This document shows positions 8,855-17,560 of a stretch of DNA of 64,000 nucleotides, one piece after another (the stretch's first letter is position 1; every line of letters starts with the position of its first letter). This DNA comes from Paraburkholderia humisilvae (lineage in GTDB: Bacteria > Pseudomonadota > Gammaproteobacteria > Burkholderiales > Burkholderiaceae): assembly GCF_902859855.1 (NCBI RefSeq), contig NZ_CADIKH010000016.1, positions 121,226 to 185,225 of the forward strand, in the 5' to 3' direction. Both the position numbers and the translations under genes were made by a program. The notes beneath the pieces are model-generated. The model made no database searches. It saw only the letters and a program-made list of their open reading frames with translations, and was not told the origin of the DNA.

Positions 8855-10114
8855 ATGAGTACGATTGACACGGCGAAGCCGGCAACGGCCGCGCAAGCGG
8901 CCCATGTGGCCGGATCCGCCGGCAACAGCAGCCATGACGTCGTCGCCGCCGCGGCGGCGCTCGTTCCCGCATTGCGCGCGCGTGCAGCGGAGACGGACGC
9001 GCTGTCGAAGCTGCCCGACGCGACGATCGCCGATCTGCAGAAGGCACGCCTGTTCGATATGGTCCGTCCGCAGATGTACGGCGGCCTGCAGGTCTCTTAC
9101 GAAACCTATCTCGACGCGTTGATCGAAGTTGCGCGGGGCGATGGCGCGACCGCGTGGACGCTGGGGCTCATCTCGACGGGCATGTGGCTCGTCGCCGTGT
9201 CGTACCCGAAGCACGTGGCCGACCAGGTGTTCGGACAAAACCCGAACGTGCGCATCTGCGGCGCGCTCGGGCCGCGCAAGGCGAAGACCCGGCGCGTGGC
9301 CGGCGGTTACGTGATCGAAGACGGCCTGTGGATGTACAACACCGGCGTTTACCACTCGCAATGGGATCAGCTCGGCATCCCGCTGGTCGACGACGCGGGC
9401 ACGGTGATCGGCCGCGGCGCTGCGCTGCTGCCGGTATCCGAGATCACGCTGCTCAACGATTGGGACACGATCGGCCTGCGCGGTAGCGGCAGCACGAGCG
9501 TGACCGTGAAGGACGTGTTCGTGCCCGACGAGCGGATCGTGTCGATGAGCCGCACGGTGCAGGACGATTACGCGGCCACGCATCTGACCGATATGCTGCC
9601 TTACCGGATGCCGATGGTGCCGACGCTGGCGATTCGGCTCGTCTGCTCGATGGTGGGCATGGCCAGGGCGGCGGTCGAGCTCTTTATGGAAAAGATCGGC
9701 ACGCGCGGCATCGCGTTTACGATCTACGAAAAGCAGGACGACGCGACGGTCACCCATCTGCGGATCGGCGAGGCAACCGCAAAAATCGATGCGGCCGAAT
9801 CGATCCTCCGGCAAGCGATTCGGATCCTGGAAACGAGCACGGAACGACGCGAGAAGATGAGCGCGCAACAGCGCGCACGCATCTGGCGCGATGCCGGCTT
9901 TGCGAGCCGGCTGATCTGGGAGGGCGTGGATCAGCTCGCGGGCGCGTCGGGGACCGCGTTTATCAATCGCAACGCGCCGATGAGCCGGATCTGGCATGAC
10001 GTGCGCGTCGCGTACATGCACGGCGGCATCTACATCGACACGTGCTACGAGGTCTACGGACGCGTGGCGGCGGGTAAGTCGTCAGTCAGCTTCATGCTGC
10101 CGGAACAGGGCTGA
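8855..10114 (+). CDS. acyl-CoA dehydrogenase-like flavin monooxygenase (HsaA/DszC type)
   Basis: 419 aa. The fold order matches the acyl-CoA dehydrogenase superfamily: N-terminal helical domain with LQKARLFDMVRPQMYGG, a middle beta domain (GDGATAWTLGLISTGMW; GLWMYNTGVYHSQWDQLG; LRGSGSTSVTVKDVFVP) and a C-terminal helical bundle ending in YMHGGIYIDTCYEVYGR. The R-x-S-G-S-x-S-V segment and lack of the usual catalytic Glu context point to the two-component monooxygenase branch (HsaA, HpaB-like, DszC), which uses reduced flavin from a partner reductase. No reductase is adjacent. The start at 8855 is chosen because AGGAG lies 5 bp upstream; the frame is open further upstream without homology. Confidence 0.75.
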   Translation: MSTIDTAKPATAAQAAHVAGSAGNSSHDVVAAAAALVPALRARAAETDALSKLPDATIADLQKARLFDMVRPQMYGGLQVSYETYLDALIEVARGDGATAWTLGLISTGMWLVAVSYPKHVADQVFGQNPNVRICGALGPRKAKTRRVAGGYVIEDGLWMYNTGVYHSQWDQLGIPLVDDAGTVIGRGAALLPVSEITLLNDWDTIGLRGSGSTSVTVKDVFVPDERIVSMSRTVQDDYAATHLTDMLPYRMPMVPTLAIRLVCSMVGMARAAVELFMEKIGTRGIAFTIYEKQDDATVTHLRIGEATAKIDAAESILRQAIRILETSTERREKMSAQQRARIWRDAGFASRLIWEGVDQLAGASGTAFINRNAPMSRIWHDVRVAYMHGGIYIDTCYEVYGRVAAGKSSVSFMLPEQG

Positions 10115-10133
10115 TCGCTGAGCCGACCAACCC

Positions 10134-10178
10134 GTGCGCGGAGTGCGCGGCATCATCGGAGCCGCGCACTCCGCGCAC
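10134..10178. terminator. 18-bp perfect GC hairpin between convergent genes
   Basis: An 18-nt arm (10134-10151), a 9-nt loop and its exact reverse complement (10161-10178) lie between the ends of the flavoprotein gene (10114) and galE (10203). The right arm continues as short CGCGCACTC tandem copies to about 10196. No U-run follows on either strand, so it is either a bidirectional terminator of unusual form or a stabilising 3' structure. Confidence 0.6.
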
Positions 10179-10202
10179 TCCGCGCACTCCGCGCGACGGG
10201 CG

Positions 10203-11225
10203 TTACGCGAACCCGTTCGGGTTGCGTTCCTGCCAGCGCCAGTGGTCGACGCACATCCGCTCGATGCCATGCTGCGCGCGCCAGCCGAGCAGGCGCTCGG
10301 CGGCCGCCGGGTTCGCAAAACACTGCGCGATATCGCCGGGCCGCCGCGCGACAATCTCATACGGCACTGGCCGTCCCGACGCCTTTTCGAACGAGCGCAC
10401 CACGTCGAGCACGCTGTAGCCTTGGCCCGTGCCCAGATTCACGACAAAGCTCTGATCGTGTTTCGCAAGCGCATCGAGCGCCTTGATATGCCCTTGCGCC
10501 AGATCGACGACGTGAATGTAGTCGCGCACGCCCGTGCCGTCCGGCGTGTCATAGTCGCCGCCGAACACATTGAGCTTGTCGCGCTTGCCGACCGCCACTT
10601 GCGCGACATAGGGCATCAGATTATTTGGAATGCCGCCGGGCGCCTCGCCGATCAGGCCGCTCTCATGCGCGCCGACCGGGTTGAAATAGCGCAGCGTCGC
10701 GATGCGCCACGATGGGTCCGACACTTCAACGTCGCGCAGGACCTGCTCGGCGATCAGCTTCGACTGGCCATACGGGTTCGTCGCGGAAAGCGGGAACGAC
10801 TCGTCGATCGGCGAGCTTTGCGGCACGCCGTATACCGTGGCCGACGAGCTGAATACGATCTGCTTCACATTGCGCCTGCGCATCACGTCGAGCAGGGTGA
10901 GCAGGCTGCCGATATTGTTCTGGTAATACTCGATTGGCTTCGCGACCGATTCGCCGACGGCCTTCAACGCGGCGAAGTGGATTGCACCGGTGATCGGATG
11001 ACGCTCGAAAATACGCTCGAGGGCTGCGGCATCGCGCACGTCGTCGTCGTAAAACGCGACCCGCTTGCCGGTAATCTGCTCGACACGTTCGAGCGATTGG
11101 CGATTGCTGTTCACGAGGTTGTCGATCACGACGACGTCGTAGCCGTCGTCGAGCAACGCCACACAGGTGTGCGAACCGATATAGCCCGCGCCGCCCGTTA
11201 CCAGAATCGTGCCCTTTATCGCCAT
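10203..11225 (-). CDS. galE: UDP-glucose 4-epimerase
   Basis: 340 aa short-chain dehydrogenase-fold enzyme interconverting UDP-glucose and UDP-galactose. NAD site GGAGYIGSH at the N-terminus; catalytic Ser in FSSSATVYG and YGQSK with the Tyr/Lys pair; RYFNPVGAHESGLIGEAP and TGVRDYIHVVDLA are GalE signatures. Last gene of a minus-strand group with a GT4, a GT2 and a flippase (12 bp behind the GT4), so it probably supplies UDP-Gal for surface polysaccharide. Confidence 0.96.
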   Translation of the reverse strand: MAIKGTILVTGGAGYIGSHTCVALLDDGYDVVVIDNLVNSNRQSLERVEQITGKRVAFYDDDVRDAAALERIFERHPITGAIHFAALKAVGESVAKPIEYYQNNIGSLLTLLDVMRRRNVKQIVFSSSATVYGVPQSSPIDESFPLSATNPYGQSKLIAEQVLRDVEVSDPSWRIATLRYFNPVGAHESGLIGEAPGGIPNNLMPYVAQVAVGKRDKLNVFGGDYDTPDGTGVRDYIHVVDLAQGHIKALDALAKHDQSFVVNLGTGQGYSVLDVVRSFEKASGRPVPYEIVARRPGDIAQCFANPAAAERLLGWRAQHGIERMCVDHWRWQERNPNGFA

Positions 11226-11236
11226 GCTTTGCTCCG

Positions 11237-12394
11237 TTAAAGTGAAACGCCCGTCAGGTTGTTCAGCAGGTCTTTATAGCGTTCGATGACGAGCCGCTCA
11301 TCGAACTCGGACGCGACTTTCTGTCGGCCGCGTTCGCCCATTGCACGCCGTTCGGCGTCGCTCATGTCGAGCATCCGCGCGAGCTGTCCGGCAAGACTGT
11401 TCACACTACGCGCGTCACATAACAAGCCGTTGACACCGTGCTCGACCACTTCACGGCAGCCGGGCACGTCGGTCGCGACAATCGGCCGGCTCATCGCGGC
11501 CGCTTCCATCAGCGTGCGCGGCACGCCTTCGCGATACGATGGCAGGACGACGCAATCGGCGGCGGCGATCACCGGCCGCACGTCATACGCTTCGCCGAGA
11601 TAGTCGACGATGCCTTCCTGTTGCCACGCGTCGACGTCGGCGCGCGACAGCGCGCTCGGATTATCGACCCCCAGCGGCCCGAGCAGCTGGAAGCGCGCAA
11701 GCGGGTATCGCTCGCGCAACTGCCGTGCCGCTTCGACATATTCGCCGATACCTTTATCCCACAACAGCCGGCCGATCAGTACGAAAACGAACTCAGCACG
11801 CGACGCACGCTCGGGCAGCGGCACCGGCGCGAACTGCACGAGATCGACGCCTTCGCCATGCAGCAACCGCGCCCGCTCAGGATAGACCAGCAGATTCTGC
11901 TCGATGAACGCCGCTTCGTCATCGCGATTCAAAAACCAGATTTCGCGCGGAAAGCGGAATGCAAAGCGGTAGAGGCGCTTGGCGACCTCCGCGGCGCGGC
12001 TTTTCTGGATGAAAACATAACCGAGACCGGTCGTCACGGCCACCGACGCGACACCCGCGAGCCGCGCCGCAACCGATCCATAGATGTTCGGTTTGATCGT
12101 GTAGTGAAACACGACGTGCGGTCGGATCGACCGGTACAGCCGGACGAGCTGCCACATCGTGTGGAGGTCGGCGAGCGGGTTAGTGCCTTTCGATGCGACC
12201 CCGAGCTCGATGAAACGGCATCCCATGCGCACGAGCAACTCAGTGGTGCGGTCGCGCGGCGCGATCACCGTCACCTGAACTCCGCGCTCGACCAGCGTGC
12301 GGATCAGCCCCTGCCGATACGTATAGATCGCAAACGACGTATTGCAGACGAGGATGACGCGAAGGTCGGCGGGGCGCTCGATGCGTGGCTTCAT
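11237..12394 (-). CDS. glycosyltransferase family 4
   Basis: 385 aa GT-B fold protein. N-terminal acceptor domain starts with VILVCNTSFAIYTYRQGLI and contains VVFHYTIKPNIYGSVAARLA; the C-terminal donor domain has IGRLLWDKGIGEYVEAAR and the EGVPRTLMEAAAMSRPIVAT motif with the E-x7-E nucleotide-sugar contacts of GT4. The KPNIYG segment recalls WbpH/PglA-like GalNAc or similar transferases acting on lipid-linked sugars. Donor and acceptor cannot be assigned. Located between galE and the GT2 gene, same strand. Confidence 0.88.
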   Translation of the reverse strand: MKPRIERPADLRVILVCNTSFAIYTYRQGLIRTLVERGVQVTVIAPRDRTTELLVRMGCRFIELGVASKGTNPLADLHTMWQLVRLYRSIRPHVVFHYTIKPNIYGSVAARLAGVASVAVTTGLGYVFIQKSRAAEVAKRLYRFAFRFPREIWFLNRDDEAAFIEQNLLVYPERARLLHGEGVDLVQFAPVPLPERASRAEFVFVLIGRLLWDKGIGEYVEAARQLRERYPLARFQLLGPLGVDNPSALSRADVDAWQQEGIVDYLGEAYDVRPVIAAADCVVLPSYREGVPRTLMEAAAMSRPIVATDVPGCREVVEHGVNGLLCDARSVNSLAGQLARMLDMSDAERRAMGERGRQKVASEFDERLVIERYKDLLNNLTGVSL

Positions 12395-12460
12395 GAAGTC
12401 GCGGGTCGGCAGACGTGGAAAGGTTGAGTGAGCAACCAGATGACAAGGGCCGTGTGGGCG

Positions 12461-13384
12461 TTAACCGCCTGCGCGGGGCTGTGGGTCGCGGGCAAAGACA
12501 ACGCGCTTGATTCGCCGTAGCGCGCCGTATGGTGTCACGAAATGCAGCAGGTTTTTCGCGAGGCCGAGCCAGTCGTACGGATTCGCGGCGTTGAAATAAT
12601 GCAGTTGCAGCCGCAGCGTCGATGCGATCTGGCGGCGGCGCTTCGTCGCGCTGATGCCGCTTTCGTTCAGCTCGTAGTAAAGACCGAGCTCGGGCAGGTT
12701 CGCGCAGTCGTAGCGCTCCATCAGACGCAGAAACAGATCGAGGTCCTCGGCGGAACGGTATGCGACGCGGTAGTTGCCGACCGCGAGCACCGCATCGATG
12801 CGCAGCATCATCGAAGGGTGCACGAAGCATGCGCGCAGAAAACGGATGCGGCGGATCGCGTGCGGCTCGGCGGGCGGCGCGAGCATAAAGAGCGGCGTGC
12901 CGTCGAGCGCGACGACTTGCGCCCACATGCCGAGCGCGGCCACGTGCGGATGGGCTTCCAGATAGGCGCGCTGCTTCGCGAGCCGTTGCGGGACGGTCAG
13001 GTCGCCGGCATCGATTCGTGCCGCATAGCGGAAGCCGCGCGCGGCAAGCGCTTCGATGCCCGCTTGCAGCGCGCGCTCGATGCCGCCGTTTTGCGGCATC
13101 CGCACAATCTCGACCGACAGGTTCGGCAGCGACGGCGCGACGAGCGGCGGCGTACTGCCGTCGTCGACGATCAGCACGTGCACCGGCGCGCTTTCGCTGA
13201 ACGATGCGAGCGTGCGCTCGACATCGGCCTGGCCATTGTAGGCAGGCATCAGTACCGCGACATCGGCAAGCGAAGCGCCGTGCGGCGCAGCCGAACCGTT
13301 CGGCGCGGCGGCCTCAGGCGGGTGCTGAGGGGCGTGCGGCGGGGCGGGGTGCGGCGCGCGTGCCGATGCGGACGAAGACTTCAT
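12461..13384 (-). CDS. glycosyltransferase family 2
   Basis: 307 aa. A Pro/Ala/His-rich leader of ~40 residues precedes a GT-A domain starting VAVLMPAYNGQADVERTL, with HVLIVDDGS and RIDAGDLTVPQRLAKQ (the D-x-D-like metal site as DAGD). The C-terminal part has FVHPSMMLR and AEDLDLFLRLME, typical of polymerising or O-antigen GT2 enzymes. The ATG at 13384 overlaps the flippase stop as ATGA, indicating translational coupling, so this start is preferred over the longer frame. The donor sugar is unknown. Confidence 0.88.
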   Translation of the reverse strand: MKSSSASARAPHPAPPHAPQHPPEAAAPNGSAAPHGASLADVAVLMPAYNGQADVERTLASFSESAPVHVLIVDDGSTPPLVAPSLPNLSVEIVRMPQNGGIERALQAGIEALAARGFRYAARIDAGDLTVPQRLAKQRAYLEAHPHVAALGMWAQVVALDGTPLFMLAPPAEPHAIRRIRFLRACFVHPSMMLRIDAVLAVGNYRVAYRSAEDLDLFLRLMERYDCANLPELGLYYELNESGISATKRRRQIASTLRLQLHYFNAANPYDWLGLAKNLLHFVTPYGALRRIKRVVFARDPQPRAGG

Positions 13385-14655
13385 GAGCCCAGTTTCAAGC
13401 GGATGTAATAAAGATTGACCGATGCCGCCGCCAGATACCCGGCCGCAAGGCCGATCAGCGCACCGTACGCACCGGCACGCGGTATCGCGAACAGATTGAC
13501 CCCGAACGCGACGGCAAGCGCGAGCAGCCATTTCGACAGCAACACGAACTTCGCCTGATATTTCAGCACGACGAGATTACCGATCGCCTCGATGCCGGCC
13601 GGTATGGATAGCCACACGGCCCAGCGAAAAATGCCGATTGCGCCTTCATAAGCCGGCCCGAACACGTGGCGGATGATGAAGCCCGCGAGCAGGTCGAGCA
13701 CCAGTGCGCCGCCCGCCATCACCGCGAAGGTCAGCGCGGCGAGGCGCCACATATTGCGGCGCAGCCGCGTGGCGTCGTCGACGCGGTAGACAAACGCGGG
13801 TGCAATGGTTTGCGCAAGCATCAGCGCGAGCGTGATCCAGTTTTCGTTCAACTGCTGCGCCGCCGAATAGCGGCCGAGGTCTGCAAACGAAATTGCGCGC
13901 TCGAGCATCAGGCGGTCCAGCTTCAGGAATAGGTACATGCAAATCAGCCCGATCCAGAAGACCGTGCCGGCGCTCGCGAAATGGCGCACCAGCGGCCGCT
14001 CGACGTGCCAGCCGAGCGTGCCGCCGTGGCGCTTCATGTAATAGACGACCAGCACCGCGCCGATCGCCGCCGCTTCGAGCGCCCACAGCCAGCCGAAGCT
14101 GCCCGCGGGAGCGGCCGCCCGCACCAGCAGCCAGACCAGCACGGCCTTGAGCACCGCGGTCGTCATGCTGGTCAGCAACTGCGGCTTGCTGTACGTCATG
14201 CTTTGCAGCCACGCGTTGATCACGCCGACGACCGGCTCGCGAAACAGCATCGTCACCGCGAGGCCGGCGAGCATCGTGCCGACCAGCGGATCGGTGAAGT
14301 GCACGGTGCGGTTCGCCGCAATGGCCGCCCATGTGACGAGTAGCGCGGCCACGGAGACGCTTAGCCGCAGCGCGAACGCACTGCCGAGCACCGTGCCGAG
14401 TTCGGCGGCCGGGCGGCGCACGATGGTCGGCACGAGAATCTCGGCGCCGCACACCCAGGTGAGCGGCGCGAGCACGAGCAGCAGCGTATTCGCGTACTGC
14501 CATTTGCCGAACACATCGGGCCCGAAGTAGCGCGCGAGCAGGCCGCTGATCGCGATCGCGACAGCGATCTGCGTGAGCCGCTCAAGCCCGAGCCAGACAA
14601 TATTCGCGAAGGCGCGCGTGACGTCCGGATTCGTGTAGCGCTTCCACGTCAGCAT
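13381..14655 (-). CDS. oligosaccharide flippase, Wzx/polysaccharide transporter family
   Basis: 424 aa with about 12 to 14 hydrophobic helices across the whole length. The N-terminal region (LERLTQIAVAIAISGLLARY, then FGPDVFGKWQYA) matches the polysaccharide biosynthesis/MOP family that flips lipid-linked repeat units across the inner membrane. First gene of the minus-strand polysaccharide group; it overlaps the GT2 gene by 4 bp. An in-frame GTG 24 bp upstream is possible, but MLTWKRYTNPDV is the more family-like start. No Wzy polymerase is in the window. Confidence 0.87.
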   Translation of the reverse strand: MLTWKRYTNPDVTRAFANIVWLGLERLTQIAVAIAISGLLARYFGPDVFGKWQYANTLLLVLAPLTWVCGAEILVPTIVRRPAAELGTVLGSAFALRLSVSVAALLVTWAAIAANRTVHFTDPLVGTMLAGLAVTMLFREPVVGVINAWLQSMTYSKPQLLTSMTTAVLKAVLVWLLVRAAAPAGSFGWLWALEAAAIGAVLVVYYMKRHGGTLGWHVERPLVRHFASAGTVFWIGLICMYLFLKLDRLMLERAISFADLGRYSAAQQLNENWITLALMLAQTIAPAFVYRVDDATRLRRNMWRLAALTFAVMAGGALVLDLLAGFIIRHVFGPAYEGAIGIFRWAVWLSIPAGIEAIGNLVVLKYQAKFVLLSKWLLALAVAFGVNLFAIPRAGAYGALIGLAAGYLAAASVNLYYIRLKLGS

Positions 14656-14910
14656 CCGGCGCCCGCCTGTGCGCGGCACGCTGCCGCTTGCGCGATGCGC
14701 GCGGGCAGGCGTGCCGCGAGGCCGGCCATTTCCTCGCGCAAGTGGCGCAACTTCACAATCGGGGCGCGTCTAAGCATTAGAATAGAGTGACAGGCATCAG
14801 CTGAAAAACGCAATTATAAGTTGGAACCGGACCGCTTCCGGCAAGGGCGCACACGACGACCACGTGATGCGCCGGACAAAATTTCCCATTGCACGTAAGT
14901 GAGCCTATCC

Positions 14911-16305
14911 ATGATCTCCCAATCGATTTTCAAGGCGTATGACATCCGCGGTGTGATCGGCAAGACGCTCGACGCCGATGCCGCGCGCTCGATCGGCCGC
15001 GCCTTCGGCAGTGAAGTGCGCGCGCAGGGCGGCGATGCGGTCGTGGTCGCCCGCGATGGCCGTCTGTCGGGCCCGGAACTGATCGCGGCGCTGTCCGAAG
15101 GGTTGCGCTCGGCCGGCGTCGACGTGGTCAACGTCGGCATGGTGCCGACGCCGGTCGGCTACTTCGCCGCGAGCGTGCCGTTGCAGCTCGCGGGCGGCGA
15201 GCGCCGCGTCGATTCATGCATCGTCGTGACCGGCAGCCACAATCCGCCGGACTACAACGGCTTCAAGATGGTGTTGCGCGGCGCGGCGATCTACGGCGAT
15301 CAGATCCAGGCGCTGTACAAGCGCATCGTCGACAACAAGTTCGAGTCCGGCAACGGCAGCTATGCCGATTACGACATCGCCGATGCGTACGTCGAGCGCA
15401 TCGTCAGCGACATTAAACTCGCGCGGCCGCTGAAGCTCGTCGTCGATACCGGCAACGGCGTCGCGGGCGGGCTGGCGCCGCGCCTGTTCAAGGCGCTCGG
15501 CTGCGAGCTCGTCGAACTGTTCACCGAGATCGACGGCAATTTCCCGAATCACCACCCGGACCCGGCGCACCCGGAAAACCTGCAGGACGTGATCCGCGCG
15601 CTGAAGGAAACCGATGCGGAAATCGGCTTCGCGTTCGACGGCGACGGCGACCGCCTGGGCGTTGTCACGAAGGACGGGCAGATCATCTATCCGGACCGTC
15701 AACTGATGCTGTTCGCCGAAGAGGTGCTGTCGCGCAACAAGGGCGCGCAGATCATCTATGACGTGAAGTGCACGCGCAACCTCGCGAAGTGGGTCCGCGA
15801 CAAGGGCGGTGTACCGCTGATGTGGAAGACCGGCCATTCGCTCGTGAAGGCGAAGCTGCGCGAAACCGGTGCGCCGCTGGCCGGCGAGATGAGCGGGCAC
15901 GTGTTCTTCAAGGACCGCTGGTACGGCTTCGACGACGGTCTCTATACCGGCGCGCGGCTGCTCGAAATCCTCACGCGCGTGAAGGACCCGAGCCAGTTGC
16001 TCAACAGTCTGCCGAACTCGCATTCGACGCCGGAGTTGCAGCTGAAGCTGCAGGAAGGCGAGAACTTTGAGCTGATCGCGCGTCTGCAAAAAAGCGCGAA
16101 ATTCCCGCAGGCGGACGAGGTGATCACGATTGACGGGCTGCGTGTCGAGTACCCGGACGGCTTCGGTCTGGCGCGCTCGTCGAACACGACGCCGGTCGTC
16201 GTGATGCGCTTTGAAGCCGATAGCGATGCCGCCTTGAAGCGCATCCAGGAAGACTTCCGGCGCGTGATTCTCGCGGAGAAGTCGGACGCGAAGCTGCCGT
16301 TCTGA
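14911..16305 (+). CDS. manB: phosphomannomutase/phosphoglucomutase
   Basis: 464 aa alpha-D-phosphohexomutase (AlgC/ManB type) converting Man-6-P/Man-1-P and Glc-6-P/Glc-1-P. N-terminal IFKAYDIRGVIG; active-site phosphoserine S109 in VTGSHNPPDYNGFK; metal loop FDGDGDRLGVV; sugar-specificity loop GEMSGHVFF; phosphate-binding RSSNTTPVVVMRFE near the end. It feeds nucleotide sugars for the neighbouring polysaccharide and LPS genes. Divergent from the flippase gene across 255 bp. ATG 14911 gives the family N-terminus; a GTG at 14899 is an alternative. Confidence 0.94.
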   Translation: MISQSIFKAYDIRGVIGKTLDADAARSIGRAFGSEVRAQGGDAVVVARDGRLSGPELIAALSEGLRSAGVDVVNVGMVPTPVGYFAASVPLQLAGGERRVDSCIVVTGSHNPPDYNGFKMVLRGAAIYGDQIQALYKRIVDNKFESGNGSYADYDIADAYVERIVSDIKLARPLKLVVDTGNGVAGGLAPRLFKALGCELVELFTEIDGNFPNHHPDPAHPENLQDVIRALKETDAEIGFAFDGDGDRLGVVTKDGQIIYPDRQLMLFAEEVLSRNKGAQIIYDVKCTRNLAKWVRDKGGVPLMWKTGHSLVKAKLRETGAPLAGEMSGHVFFKDRWYGFDDGLYTGARLLEILTRVKDPSQLLNSLPNSHSTPELQLKLQEGENFELIARLQKSAKFPQADEVITIDGLRVEYPDGFGLARSSNTTPVVVMRFEADSDAALKRIQEDFRRVILAEKSDAKLPF

Positions 16306-16399
16306 CGGCTTTGACGATCGCTGCGCGGGAACGGCCCGAGGGCCGCCCGCGCGCCGGCATAGCCTGCCGCTAACGACGCGGCGGCAAGCCGCGGATCAA

Positions 16400-16437
16400 C
16401 GCGGCGCGAGCCAGACAATGGCCGCGCCGCGTTTTTT
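16400..16437 (+). terminator. rho-independent terminator after manB
   Basis: CGCGGCGCG (16400-16408), a 14-nt loop, CGCGCCGCG (16423-16431), then six T (16432-16437). A classical intrinsic terminator in the manB-waaC gap. It also excludes the in-frame ATG at 16418 as the waaC start, since that codon lies in the loop. Confidence 0.85.
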
Positions 16438-16513
16438 CATGGTTTTTTCGTGCGGCGCGCTAGAATTGCGTCCTTTCAACGCATTGTCACGCCGGAATGA
16501 CCGGCCCCCCTCC

Positions 16514-17515
16514 TTGAGCGCGCAAAAGATACTGATCGTACGGGTGTCATCGCTGGGCGACGTCGTGCATAACATGCCGGCGATCGCCGATATCCGCCGC
16601 CGCCATCCTGATGCGCAAATCGATTGGCTGGTCGAAGAAAGCTTCGTTGGGCTGGTCGAGCTGGTGCAGGGCGTGCGCCGGGCGATTCCGGTGTCGCTGC
16701 GGCGCTGGCGCAAAGGGCTGCTGTCGCCGGGCAACTGGCGCGAAATTCGCGCGTTTCGCCGCGCGCTGGCCGCCGAGCATTACGACCTCGTGATCGACTG
16801 CCAGGGGCTGATCAAGACCGCGTGGCTCGCGCGGATGGCGCGCGGGACGCTGGTGGGCCTGGGCAACCGTACCGACGGCGCGGGCTACGAATGGCCCGTG
16901 CGCTTCTTCTACGACCGGCGCGTGCCCATCGAGCCGCGCACCCATGTGGTCGAACGCACGCGCCAGCTGGTTGCGGCCGCGCTGGGCAACCCGCCGCCGC
17001 AACCGACTGACGAAATCGACTTCGGCCTCGATTCGAACCGCGCCGCGCTCGCGCTTTCGCAGACGCAGCTGAACCTGCCGGTGCCATACGTCGTGTTCGT
17101 GCATGCGACGTCGCGCGCGGACAAGCAGTGGCCGGACGCCGCGTGGATCGAGCTCGGCCAGTCGCTGGTGCGGCGCGGCGCGTCGCTCGTGCTGCCGTGG
17201 GGCAATGACGACGAGCGCGCGACCAGTGAGCGCCTCGCGAAAGAATTCGGCGCGGCCGCGGTCGTGCCGCCGAAGCTGTCGCTGCCGGCGGTGGTGGGCC
17301 TGATCGAAGGCGCGGCCGCGACGGTCGGCGTCGACACCGGCCTTGTGCATATTGCCGCAGCGCTCAAGCGGCCGACGGTCGAGTTGTACAATTTCGCCAC
17401 CGCGTGGCGCACCGGCGGCTACTGGTCGCCGAATGTGGTCAATCTCGGCACGGCCGGCAGGCCGCCGACGCTGCAGGCGGTGAAGGAGGCGCTGACCGGC
17501 TTCGGCTTGCTGTAA
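16514..17515 (+). CDS. waaC: LPS heptosyltransferase I
   Basis: 333 aa GT9 enzyme adding the first L-glycero-D-manno-heptose to Kdo of lipid A-Kdo2 at the inner face of the inner membrane. Starts AQKILIVRVSSLGDVVHNMP (the GT9 nucleotide-fold start), contains DLVIDCQGLIKTAW, YVVFVHATSRADKQWP and GVDTGLVHIAAALKRPTVEL. Translation probably begins at TTG 16514, because the N-terminus then matches the family and the upstream ATGs fall in the manB terminator; TTG use is inferred. Followed closely by kdoO and waaA in the same direction. Confidence 0.92.
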   Translation: MSAQKILIVRVSSLGDVVHNMPAIADIRRRHPDAQIDWLVEESFVGLVELVQGVRRAIPVSLRRWRKGLLSPGNWREIRAFRRALAAEHYDLVIDCQGLIKTAWLARMARGTLVGLGNRTDGAGYEWPVRFFYDRRVPIEPRTHVVERTRQLVAAALGNPPPQPTDEIDFGLDSNRAALALSQTQLNLPVPYVVFVHATSRADKQWPDAAWIELGQSLVRRGASLVLPWGNDDERATSERLAKEFGAAAVVPPKLSLPAVVGLIEGAAATVGVDTGLVHIAAALKRPTVELYNFATAWRTGGYWSPNVVNLGTAGRPPTLQAVKEALTGFGLL

Positions 17516-17560
17516 CCGCTCACGCGCACACGCTTCATCCGCTGCAAAAAGAGGGCGACC

